Source: a bacterium (lineage in GTDB: Bacteria; Verrucomicrobiota; Verrucomicrobiia; Opitutales; UBA953). Taken from it: a DNA stretch of 5,497 nucleotides. Within the stretch, counting starts at the first letter, position 1; each line of letters opens with the position of its first letter. The stretch covers positions 1 through 5,497 of the forward strand of contig RFOO01000088.1 in NCBI GenBank assembly GCA_009926645.1. The letters run 5' to 3'. Under the pieces are notes generated by a model that worked only from the letters and a program-made list of their open reading frames with translations, searched no databases and was not told where the DNA came from. The translations under genes were made by a program, and so were the position numbers. Shown piece by piece: positions 1 through 5,497 of the stretch.

Positions 1-473
1 AAGAGGATGTTTTTGTCGACCTTGATGATCGGCCAGCCATCGCCAATCGGGTCAAAGCAGACTTATTTATCAGCGTTCACTATAATTCATCTCGTCCTGG
101 CGACACCACGAGTTCCGGGATTGAGACTTACTGCTTAACTCCTACTGGACAGTTTTCGACTAATAAAGCCAAGGCTAAAGCCGATGTGACCGCTGAACCT
201 GGCAACCGCATGGATTACTTCAACGTTCAGTTAGCTTGGAGCGTTCAAAGACAATTGATAAACAATACTGGAGCGGAAGATCGCGGCGTAAGACGAGCCC
301 GTTTTGCTGTATTGCGCCCCTTGAACTGTCCAGGAATCCTCATCGAGGGTGGTTTTATGTCCAGCAAGGAGGAGGGAGCGAAAATTGCCAATCCAGCCTA
401 CCGACAAAAATTAGCTGAGGCTATCGCTGCGGGCATTACGGATTATAATCAACGTTTCCGCGTTGGTCCTTAA
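1..473 (+). CDS. N-acetylmuramoyl-L-alanine amidase (Amidase_3), C-terminal part, 5' end off window
   Basis: This frame is open from base 3 and gives 156 residues before TAA at 471-473; the start lies outside the window. Seen directly: a DRPAIANRVKADLFISVHYN block, then GIETYCLTP, then VLRPLNCPGILIEGGF near the end. In the zinc-dependent Amidase_3 family these correspond to the conserved R..iAN...aDlFiSiHaN segment, whose His (codon 78-80) is a zinc ligand, and to the vLvE.gF segment carrying the catalytic Glu (codon 345-347). The first zinc-ligand His and probably the Glu ligand are upstream of the window. Such enzymes cut the amide bond between N-acetylmuramic acid and the L-Ala of the stem peptide, usually outside the cytoplasmic membrane during cell separation or wall remodelling. 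An ATG at 186 could be mistaken for the start, but it lies inside the conserved domain. Which amidase paralogue this is cannot be told. Confidence 0.93.
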   Translation, partial: EDVFVDLDDRPAIANRVKADLFISVHYNSSRPGDTTSSGIETYCLTPTGQFSTNKAKAKADVTAEPGNRMDYFNVQLAWSVQRQLINNTGAEDRGVRRARFAVLRPLNCPGILIEGGFMSSKEEGAKIANPAYRQKLAEAIAAGITDYNQRFRVGP

Positions 474-503
474 GCGATTTCATTCTTTTCGCCAGCCCAG
501 CTT

Positions 504-509
504 AGAGGT
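504..509 (+). promoter_or_regulatory. Shine-Dalgarno AGAGGT for the TIGR03790 gene
   Basis: AGAGGT ends 11 bases before the ATG at 521, slightly long but usable spacing. An in-frame TGA at 515-517 means ATG 521 is the first possible start, so the site and the stop together fix the start. The other two genes in the window with visible starts (rpsA, cls) lack a comparable site. Confidence 0.6.
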
Positions 510-520
510 AGTTTTGACGA

Positions 521-2035
521 ATGCTTCGCTGGGTGAGATGGTTATGGTTTCTGGGATTCCCTTTTTTACTTCTGGGAGAGGTCAATCCTGCGACCACGAT
601 TGTCATCGCTAATCAAAATAATCCAGAGGGCGTACAAATTGCTCAAATACTTCTACGAAAAAGAAATATCCCAGAAGAAAATTTAATCATCCTTCCTCTT
701 TCTACTGAAGAGGAAATTAGTTGGTCGCAGTACAGTGAAACCATTCTTAATCCTTTAAGACATCTACTTCTTTCCCGTCAATTAATCGCAGGAGAAATCA
801 AGGCGGAGAGAGATGAGTACGGACGAGAGGGCTTTATTAAAACAGAAAACCCTCGGGTAACGTGGATTATCTGCATGACTGGCGTACCGCTAAAAATCAA
901 AAATCTTGATCACGATAAATACCCAGAAAATGCTCCGTTAAAACGCAGCCAGGCTTGCGTGGACAGTGAACTCGCTCTTCTCGGAATAACAAATCACAAC
1001 CCTCACGGACCCATTAATAATCCATGGTTTGGCAATGCCTCATTAGTCACGAGTGATGTCATTCGCACGGCTCGCCTTGATGGCCCAAGTTCGTCGGACA
1101 TTCTTCGTTCACTCAATCAAACCTGGCAGGCAGAGAAAAACGGTCTTCGGGGTAGATCTTATATCGATAAAGGAGGTCCCTATCCCGAGGGTGATGTTTG
1201 GTTGGATCGTACCGCCAATCTTTCGCGCTCGATGGGCTTTCCGACCGATATCGAAGAAACACCTAAACTCTTTCACGAAAAATCCCGATCCGATGCACCA
1301 GCCTTTTACTTCGGCTGGTACACTCAACTTCCCCAGGGACGATTTGGCCTGCAACGCGTCCTTCTAGCACCAGGATCCATTGCCATTCATACTCACAGCT
1401 TTTCTGCTTTTACTTTGCGTAGCTCGTCAGGAAATTGGGCTGCCTGGCTGGTCAAACAAGGCGCCGGCCTCACGGCAGGTAATGTTTACGAACCTTACTT
1501 ACAATTTAGTTTAAGGCCTGATGCCTTAATGAGAGGAATCGCACAAGGCATGACAGCGGGTGAAGCTGCTTGGTTCGCTACTCCTGCCATTAGTTGGCAA
1601 GGGACGATTTTAGGAGACCCGTTTTATCGGCCCTTGGCGCACGACATCCAGCCCCAGCTGAAAGATTTTTTAGTTCAGCCCGATGACTATAGCGTTTATA
1701 GCGTCCTCCGCGGTGCCGAAATCGAGCAAAAGATTAATCCGCAAAAAAGTTTAGCGATGCTCGTGGTTGCTCAGGAAAAAAACCCTTCAATCCTTTTGGC
1801 CTACGCCATTGCCAAGTCACAACAACAACTCAACTTGCCACTCACTTGGCCGGAGGACAGCGACCTACCCGACCTTGGACGAGCCGATGACGGGCTAATC
1901 TTTGAAATTGGCCAATTTTTACTACAAAATGGCCAGAAAAAGGCTGGTTTGAGAGTGTTAAAGGCACTGAATACCCGCGAAGGCTGGAAAGATTCGGCTG
2001 AGCTCAAACAACTGATTCTGGATAACGCCGTATAA
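521..2035 (+). CDS. TIGR03790 family protein, probably exported, function unknown
   Basis: 504 residues. Residues 1-24 look like a signal peptide or N-terminal anchor (MLRWVRW, then a hydrophobic run to LLLG); no clean cleavage site is evident. Motifs recognised as the TIGR03790 family, in order: TGVPLKI (120-126), CVDSELALLG (146-155), RLDGPSS (185-191), FYFGWY (262-267), IAIHTHSFSA (287-296), GNVYEPYL (320-327) and SWQGTILGDPFYRP (358-371). The family is known for a patchy distribution (Verrucomicrobia, Planctomycetes, Acidobacteria, Cyanobacteria and some Proteobacteria) restricted to genomes with exosortase homologues; its activity is not established. Residues about 396-504 are an extra helical region that could be TPR-like. 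The gene starts 47 bases after the amidase stop with no convincing terminator between, so the two may be co-transcribed. It ends with tandem TAA TAA. Family assignment is firm, function is open. Confidence 0.9.
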   Translation: MLRWVRWLWFLGFPFLLLGEVNPATTIVIANQNNPEGVQIAQILLRKRNIPEENLIILPLSTEEEISWSQYSETILNPLRHLLLSRQLIAGEIKAERDEYGREGFIKTENPRVTWIICMTGVPLKIKNLDHDKYPENAPLKRSQACVDSELALLGITNHNPHGPINNPWFGNASLVTSDVIRTARLDGPSSSDILRSLNQTWQAEKNGLRGRSYIDKGGPYPEGDVWLDRTANLSRSMGFPTDIEETPKLFHEKSRSDAPAFYFGWYTQLPQGRFGLQRVLLAPGSIAIHTHSFSAFTLRSSSGNWAAWLVKQGAGLTAGNVYEPYLQFSLRPDALMRGIAQGMTAGEAAWFATPAISWQGTILGDPFYRPLAHDIQPQLKDFLVQPDDYSVYSVLRGAEIEQKINPQKSLAMLVVAQEKNPSILLAYAIAKSQQQLNLPLTWPEDSDLPDLGRADDGLIFEIGQFLLQNGQKKAGLRVLKALNTREGWKDSAELKQLILDNAV

Positions 2036-2060
2036 TAACCTTGCCAGATGGTTATACGGC
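2027..2060 (+). terminator. terminator-like inverted repeat overlapping the TIGR03790 stop codon
   Basis: GCCGTATAA (2027-2035) is a perfect inverted match to TTATACGGC (2052-2060). An alternative fold pairs TAACC (2036-2040) with GGTTA (2050-2054) and GCCGTA with TACGGC, giving 11 bp with a TAA bulge and a 9-base loop. The left arm contains the final Val codon and the stop. The hairpin is followed by AGGTTCTTTC, which is only moderately T-rich, so intrinsic termination may be weak. It sits where a terminator is needed to separate this unit from rpsA. Confidence 0.45.
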
Positions 2061-2137
2061 AGGTTCTTTCGAACTCTCTTAGGCCCACCAGCATGTGCTG
2101 ATGGAATCTCCTTCGAGAACAAATCAAACCCTAAAAC

Positions 2138-2165
2138 CCTGTAAACGTCGCTCGCGACGCACAGG
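2138..2165 (+). promoter_or_regulatory. two-tier stem-loop in the rpsA leader, candidate S1 autoregulatory element
   Basis: CCTGT (2138-2142) pairs with ACAGG (2161-2165). Inside it CGTCG (2146-2150) pairs with CGACG (2155-2159) around a CTCG loop, with AAA opposite a single C as an internal loop. The structure ends 24 bases before the rpsA ATG and is followed by an A-rich, apparently unstructured stretch (2166-2189) with no Shine-Dalgarno sequence. In some bacteria S1 represses its own mRNA through a structured SD-poor leader. A similar role here is inference, and no homology to a named leader family is claimed. The rest of the gap (2061-2137) shows nothing convincing. Confidence 0.4.
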
Positions 2166-2189
2166 ACAAAAAGTCAAAAAAACACAAAC

Positions 2190-3902
2190 ATGAGCCTCAT
2201 GGAAAAACTGCTCGCCGATTCTAACTTCGGTGCGCTCAAACCACACACAGTCATTAAAGCCACCGTCACGGAAATCCGTGGAGACAAAGATATCGTCGTT
2301 GATATCGGTGGTAAGTCCGAAGGATTTATCCCCCAGTCGGAATTCCCCGATATGGCGGAAATTCAAGTCGGCATGCCCCTCGAGGTCTACCTCGAGCGAC
2401 TCGAAAACAAAGACGGAACCCCCACGGTTTCTTTCGATCGGGCCCAACAAATTCGCAAATGGGAAAGCATCGAGGCCAACTGCCAAGAAGGCTCCATTGT
2501 TCAAGGCCGCGTTAAATCCGTTGTTAAAGGCGGACTCATCGTCTCGGTCGGCGTTGATGCCTTCATGCCATCCTCGCAAATCGATGTTAATCCTCCCAAG
2601 AACCTCGATGTTTTCGTGGGACAAACTTACGACTTCAAAATCATCAAGATTAACAAAGAGAAGAAAAATCTCGTGGTTTCTCGCCGTGAACTCATCGAAG
2701 AACAGCGCGGAGAAAGCCGCCGCAAGCTCCTCGAAGAGGTCAAGCCTGGCATCATTCGTCGTGGCGTGGTTAAGAATATCACCGACTACGGCGCCTTCGT
2801 TGATCTCGACGGCTTGGATGGTCTACTACACGTAACTGACATGAGCTGGGGTCGCATCGGCCATCCTAGCGAAGTGGTCAAAGTCGGCGAAGAAATCACC
2901 GTCATGGTCGTCGAAGTGGATCGAGACCGCGAACGTGTTTCTCTGGGTCTTAAACAAACTCAGCCCAATCCTTGGGAAGGCATTGAAAAGCGCTATCCTG
3001 TTGGCGCTAAGGTGCATGGTAAAGTGGTTAACCTCGTTCAATACGGTGCCTTCATTGAGTTGGAAGGTGGCGTCGAAGGTTTAGTTCACGTTTCAGAACT
3101 CTCCTGGACTAAGCGCGTACAGAAACCTTCCGACATCTTAAAGGTCGGACAAGAAGTCGATGCAGTCATTTTAAGCATCAACAAGGAAGAACAAAAAATC
3201 TCCTTGGGCGTCCGCCAACTCGAGGCCAACCCTTGGGAAAAAGTCCGTCACAATTACCCCGTTGGTGCCCGTGTTCGCGGCAAAGTTCGCAACCTGACCA
3301 ACTACGGCGCCTTCGTCGAACTCGAAGATGGTATCGATGGTATGGTTCACGTTTCCGACATGAGCTGGACACGTCGCATCAATAACCCTGCAGAAGTGAT
3401 GAAGAAGGGCGATGAAGTCGAAGCCATCGTGCTCGACGTTGATGTGGATCAACAGCGCATCTCTCTTGGCGTGAAACAAACCCAAGAAGATCCTTGGAGC
3501 GACATCGACCGCAAGTATCGCATTGGCGACCTCGTCACAGGCAAAGTTTCCAAAGTGGCTAACTTCGGTGCCTTCATTGAATTAACCGATGAGATTGACG
3601 GCCTTGTTCACGTTTCACAACTCGCCGAACAACGCGTTGAGAACGTCAAGGACGTCGTTAAAGTCGGACAAGAAGTCAGTGCCCGGGTTATCAAAATTGA
3701 CAAAGAGGACCGTCGTATCGGCCTCTCCATCAAGGCTGCTAATTACGACGCTGAACGTCTACAGGCTGAAATCTCGTCCTACGAGCGCATCAAAGGACCC
3801 TCGACTGGCAACGCCCCTGCCTCTTCGAGCAGTTCCTCCTCTTCCTCGAGTAGCGGCGACTTCAATAGTCTCGGCGATTTGCTCGACAAAGCTGGCAACT
3901 AA
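2190..3902 (+). CDS. rpsA: 30S ribosomal protein S1
   Basis: 570 residues with six S1 (OB-fold RNA-binding) domains at about 20-84, 101-167, 187-255, 272-341, 357-428 and 444-515. Domain 1 shows VDIGGKSEGFIPQSEF and domain 2 KGGLIVSVGVDAFMPSSQID, the diverged pair that in S1 anchors the protein to the ribosome. Domains 3-6 carry the RNA-binding YGAFV/YGAFI/FGAFI and DG(L/M)(L/V)HV signatures. S1 helps the 30S subunit bind and unfold mRNA, especially mRNAs with weak Shine-Dalgarno sites. The C-terminal tail (516-570) has eleven consecutive serines (545-555) followed by FNSLGDLL. Length is within the normal range for six-domain S1 (E. coli about 557). ATG 2190 is the first ATG in the open frame (upstream in-frame TAA at 2142-2144). 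ATG 2199 is an alternative. No SD precedes either. C-ending codons dominate, consistent with high expression. Confidence 0.97.
   Translation: MSLMEKLLADSNFGALKPHTVIKATVTEIRGDKDIVVDIGGKSEGFIPQSEFPDMAEIQVGMPLEVYLERLENKDGTPTVSFDRAQQIRKWESIEANCQEGSIVQGRVKSVVKGGLIVSVGVDAFMPSSQIDVNPPKNLDVFVGQTYDFKIIKINKEKKNLVVSRRELIEEQRGESRRKLLEEVKPGIIRRGVVKNITDYGAFVDLDGLDGLLHVTDMSWGRIGHPSEVVKVGEEITVMVVEVDRDRERVSLGLKQTQPNPWEGIEKRYPVGAKVHGKVVNLVQYGAFIELEGGVEGLVHVSELSWTKRVQKPSDILKVGQEVDAVILSINKEEQKISLGVRQLEANPWEKVRHNYPVGARVRGKVRNLTNYGAFVELEDGIDGMVHVSDMSWTRRINNPAEVMKKGDEVEAIVLDVDVDQQRISLGVKQTQEDPWSDIDRKYRIGDLVTGKVSKVANFGAFIELTDEIDGLVHVSQLAEQRVENVKDVVKVGQEVSARVIKIDKEDRRIGLSIKAANYDAERLQAEISSYERIKGPSTGNAPASSSSSSSSSSSGDFNSLGDLLDKAGN
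2748..3734 (+). repeat. tandem S1-domain repeats 3-6 inside rpsA
   Basis: Four consecutive S1 domains of about 86 residues per period. Short stretches are identical at DNA level: a 16-base match at 2785-2800 and 3301-3316 (domains 3 and 5, encoding YGAFV), a 15-base match at 3044-3058 and 3566-3580 (domains 4 and 6), and another 15-base match at 3144-3158 and 3663-3677 (domains 4 and 6). These fit normal domain duplication plus shared codon preference. Confidence 0.85.
3822..3854 (+). other. poly-serine linker in S1 (Ser 545-555)
   Basis: Eleven serine codons in a row written with five different codons (TCT, TCG, AGC, AGT, TCC). This is not a simple nucleotide repeat, which argues for selection on a flexible protein linker rather than slippage. 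It joins the last S1 domain region to the terminal GDFNSLGDLLDKAGN peptide. Confidence 0.9.
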
Positions 3903-3925
3903 GCCCTGTTTTCTGGCGAATCAGA

Positions 3926-3953
3926 AGACCCCAGGAAACTGGGGTCTTTTTTT
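3926..3953 (+). terminator. intrinsic terminator of rpsA
   Basis: AGACCCCAG (3926-3934), a GAAA tetraloop (3935-3938) and CTGGGGTCT (3939-3947) form a perfect 9-bp stem, extendable by one A-T pair, running into a seven-T tract (3947-3953). It lies 24 bases after the rpsA stop. The reverse strand lacks a T tract at the matching end, so it acts only in the rpsA direction and separates rpsA from cls. Confidence 0.95.
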
Positions 3954-3979
3954 GTGCCCAAAAAGGGATTCTTTATTAT
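3952..3979 (+). promoter_or_regulatory. possible cls promoter
   Basis: TATTAT (3974-3979) matches the sigma-70 -10 box at five of six positions. A poor -35 match, TTGTGC (3952-3957), lies 16 bases upstream at the end of the rpsA terminator. Only 36 bases separate the terminator T tract from the cls ATG, so a promoter is expected here, or cls relies on readthrough. Transcription from this site would start within a few bases of the ATG, giving a very short or absent leader. Confidence 0.25.
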
Positions 3980-3989
3980 TACTTAAAGT

Positions 3990-5375
3990 ATGTCACTCGA
4001 GTTCCTCGAAAGACTGAGCTGGCCCACCCATTTTTCTTGGGTGAGCCTAGTCGATGTTTTCTGCGCAATCTATATTGTCATTCTCGCTGCTCGGGCACGC
4101 ATTTCCCTTTTTTACATTCTCTTATGGGGACCCGCCGCCATTTTCATTCCCAAAGCAACCGCTCTCTTTTTGTTTCTTTTTGGAGGAAGAAAGCATTCGC
4201 AACTCGCCGAAGCAAAAAAGCGCATCAATCGTGTTGCCCATGAACTCAGCGGTCCTGTCAATCATGCTGGACATCGTTTTAGCGTGTTGGCCGACCGAGA
4301 AGGACGTGAGGCGATTGTGGCTTTAGGCAGAGAAATTAAAAATGCCAAAACGCGCATTCACCTTTCGACATATATTCTCAGTGCCGATGCCGTTGGCCGT
4401 GAGATTGTAAAACTTTTAGTGGAGAAAGCACAAGCAGGCGTGGAAGTTCGATTGCTTCTAGATGCAGTAGGAAGCTGGGGAACCCCAACACGCCTTTGTC
4501 GTCCGTTGATTAGAGCAGGCGGGAAAGTGGCTCGATTTAATCCGGTGTTTCCGATGCAAGGCAAAGGTTCGGCGAATTGGCGAAATCATCGAAAGATTGC
4601 GATTTTTGATAGTCGTGTGGCCATCATCGGAGGGCAAAATATTGGACTGAATTACATGGGTCTTAGACCCTCTCGGCAGCGCTTTCGCGATTGCTCTTTT
4701 TTAATCGAAGGCCCTGCGGTGTCAGCGATGGAGTGCATCTTTATTGCAGACTGGTGTCAGTCCACGAACGAAAGTCCTGAATCTTTTGCTGAGGTTTTAA
4801 AAATACGAAACCCCTCTGTAGGTCCAGTAAACATCGAAGTTATTTCCTCGGGACCAGACTGTGAAAACGACCCCCTTTGGGAGAGATACATTCAATTGAT
4901 TACCGAAGCAAAGTCTTCGGTCACCATCGTAACCCCTTATTTTATTCCAGACCCTACCCTCTTTAAACGACTCATTCACTCCGCTAGGATGGGTAAGAAA
5001 ATCCGCATTATTATTCCACGGAGATCTGACCACCTCCTCCTCGATTTCGCCCGACGATGGTACTTGAGGCGCTTAAAAGAAGTCGGAGCAGAAATTTATT
5101 TTTTCAAAAAAGATGTGCTGCATGCTAAACTATTCATCAGTGATGATGAAAAAGTTGTCGTTGGGTCGGCCAATCTCGACATGCGATCTTTTTTCTTCAA
5201 TTACGAGATTGGCGCACAAATTTCTGACAAAGAGGCCCTGCGTCCAATTCACGAATATATCGCGTCGCTCATCGCTGAATCTTCCCTTTATTCCGAAGAT
5301 CTTTATCAACGGAGTCGCACATGGACTGGAAGATTCCTTGAAGCTATTTCCAAAGTGCTAGCACCGTTACTCTAA
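3990..5375 (+). CDS. cls: cardiolipin synthase, two-HKD phospholipase D family
   Basis: 461 residues. Two hydrophobic segments (about 17-33 and 40-64) form the N-terminal membrane anchor typical of ClsA-type enzymes, followed by two phospholipase D domains. The first HKD motif is HRKIAIFD (H200, K202, D207) with IGGQN (213-217). The second is HAKLFISD (H378, K380, D385) with GSANLD (392-397). STYILSADAVG and GVEVRLLLDAVGS in the first half are typical Cls blocks. The expected reaction joins two phosphatidylglycerols into cardiolipin plus glycerol at the cytoplasmic membrane. Length is close to the usual 480. ATG 3990 is fixed by an in-frame TAA at 3984-3986; no Shine-Dalgarno is visible. The rpsA terminator precedes it, so it is a separate unit. 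Its TAA directly abuts the stop of the convergent MetX-like gene. A related PLD-family phosphatidyltransferase is the only serious alternative. Confidence 0.93.
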   Translation: MSLEFLERLSWPTHFSWVSLVDVFCAIYIVILAARARISLFYILLWGPAAIFIPKATALFLFLFGGRKHSQLAEAKKRINRVAHELSGPVNHAGHRFSVLADREGREAIVALGREIKNAKTRIHLSTYILSADAVGREIVKLLVEKAQAGVEVRLLLDAVGSWGTPTRLCRPLIRAGGKVARFNPVFPMQGKGSANWRNHRKIAIFDSRVAIIGGQNIGLNYMGLRPSRQRFRDCSFLIEGPAVSAMECIFIADWCQSTNESPESFAEVLKIRNPSVGPVNIEVISSGPDCENDPLWERYIQLITEAKSSVTIVTPYFIPDPTLFKRLIHSARMGKKIRIIIPRRSDHLLLDFARRWYLRRLKEVGAEIYFFKKDVLHAKLFISDDEKVVVGSANLDMRSFFFNYEIGAQISDKEALRPIHEYIASLIAESSLYSEDLYQRSRTWTGRFLEAISKVLAPLL

Positions 5376-5497
5376 TCACCCCAAGAAGGCACGAAGGCGG
5401 ACGGATAATCCCGTATCAGGCAAAAGAAAACCATCATGCCCCGCGTCCGTAACGACCTCATGGTATGCCGCATTCACACCCGCCGCCGTGGCGGCGG
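5376..5497 (-). CDS. metX: MetX-like homoserine O-acetyltransferase, C-terminal 39 residues, 5' end off window
   Basis: The minus strand is open from the right edge to TGA at 5378-5376. The visible peptide contains AAGVNAAYHEVVTDAGHDGFL and ends RLRAFLG. The Y.E....GHDgFL block is the C-terminal signature of the MetX branch of alpha/beta hydrolases, where the His (codon 5438-5436) completes the Ser-Asp-His triad. The enzyme acetylates L-homoserine with acetyl-CoA in methionine synthesis. Homoserine O-succinyltransferases of the same fold, or another MetX-like acyltransferase, cannot be excluded from 39 residues. The fragment is visibly more GC-rich than the adjacent cls end. It is convergent with cls with no base between the two stop codons. 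Confidence 0.75.
   Translation of the reverse strand, partial: AATAAGVNAAYHEVVTDAGHDGFLLPDTGLSVRLRAFLG

Noticed and set aside
474..520. Terminator between the amidase and TIGR03790 genes.
   Set aside because: The best inverted match is only 4 bp (GCGA/TCGC) with no following T tract.
2031..2036. Perfect TATAAT as a -10 box for rpsA.
   Set aside because: It spans the TIGR03790 stop codon within the inverted repeat, and no acceptable -35 lies 15-18 bases upstream. It is possible but not supported.
2041..2070. TTGCCA (2041-2046) as a -35 box for rpsA.
   Set aside because: The hexamers 16-18 bases downstream (around TTCTTT) do not resemble a -10 box.
1801..2624. Minus-strand open frames at 1801-2127 and 2124-2624.
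   Set aside because: They lie opposite the TIGR03790 and rpsA genes, show no recognisable family motifs, and are explained as antisense shadows of well-supported coding sequence.
2785..3677. Direct repeats of 15-16 bases within rpsA as a possible mobile or recombinational element.
   Set aside because: They fall at equivalent positions of the S1 domains and encode the conserved YGAFV/YGAFI/FGAFI and VGQEV motifs, so domain homology explains them.
5436..5497. Plus-strand open frame starting ATG CCC CGC, running to the window edge, as the start of a new gene.
   Set aside because: The minus strand of the same bases encodes a recognisable MetX C-terminus in a coherent frame. The ATG is the complement of the catalytic His codon and has no good ribosome binding site.
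5480..5497. GC-rich palindrome CCGCCGCC-GT-GGCGGCGG at the right edge, like the stem of a cls terminator.
   Set aside because: It lies inside the minus-strand MetX-like coding region, where it is explained by Ala-Ala-Thr-Ala-Ala codons. No T tract is visible and it is more than 100 bases from the cls stop.

Overview
The window looks like a chromosomal core region of a Verrucomicrobiota-type bacterium, possibly class Opitutae. This rests on the flavour of the proteins: an amidase with a GIETYCLTP block, a TIGR03790-family protein, and an S1 protein with a Ser-rich tail. It is an inference from remembered family traits, not a search. Base composition is moderate and nothing suggests a mobile element, prophage, CRISPR array or RNA gene.

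Layout, left to right. (1) The 3' part of an N-acetylmuramoyl-L-alanine amidase gene runs in from the left edge and stops at 473. (2) After 47 bases comes a 504-codon gene of the TIGR03790 family. This is an uncharacterised, probably exported protein, known for occurring in genomes that carry exosortase. A terminator-like inverted repeat overlaps its stop codon. (3) A 154-base gap carries a two-tier stem-loop and an A-rich stretch, but no Shine-Dalgarno sequence, ahead of rpsA. (4) rpsA encodes six-domain ribosomal protein S1 with a poly-serine linker and a short C-terminal tail, and ends in a textbook intrinsic terminator with a GAAA loop. (5) A two-TM, two-HKD cardiolipin synthase gene follows as its own transcription unit. 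(6) A feature not obvious from ORF calling: the last 122 bases encode, on the minus strand, the C-terminus of a MetX-like homoserine O-acetyltransferase. Its TGA stop abuts the cardiolipin synthase TAA with no base between.

How the genes relate. The first two genes may be co-transcribed and both point to the cell envelope: peptidoglycan cleavage and an exported protein linked to protein sorting. Cardiolipin synthase is also an envelope function but is separated from rpsA by a strong terminator. rpsA (translation) and the MetX-like gene (methionine synthesis) are housekeeping neighbours. rpsA prefers C-ending codons, as expected of a highly expressed gene, while the TIGR03790 and cls genes use more A/T-ending codons.

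No wholly new system is evident. The most interesting items are the TIGR03790 protein, with a possible degenerate caspase/gingipain-like layout, the structured SD-less rpsA leader, the conserved-looking S1 tail and the zero-gap convergent gene pair.
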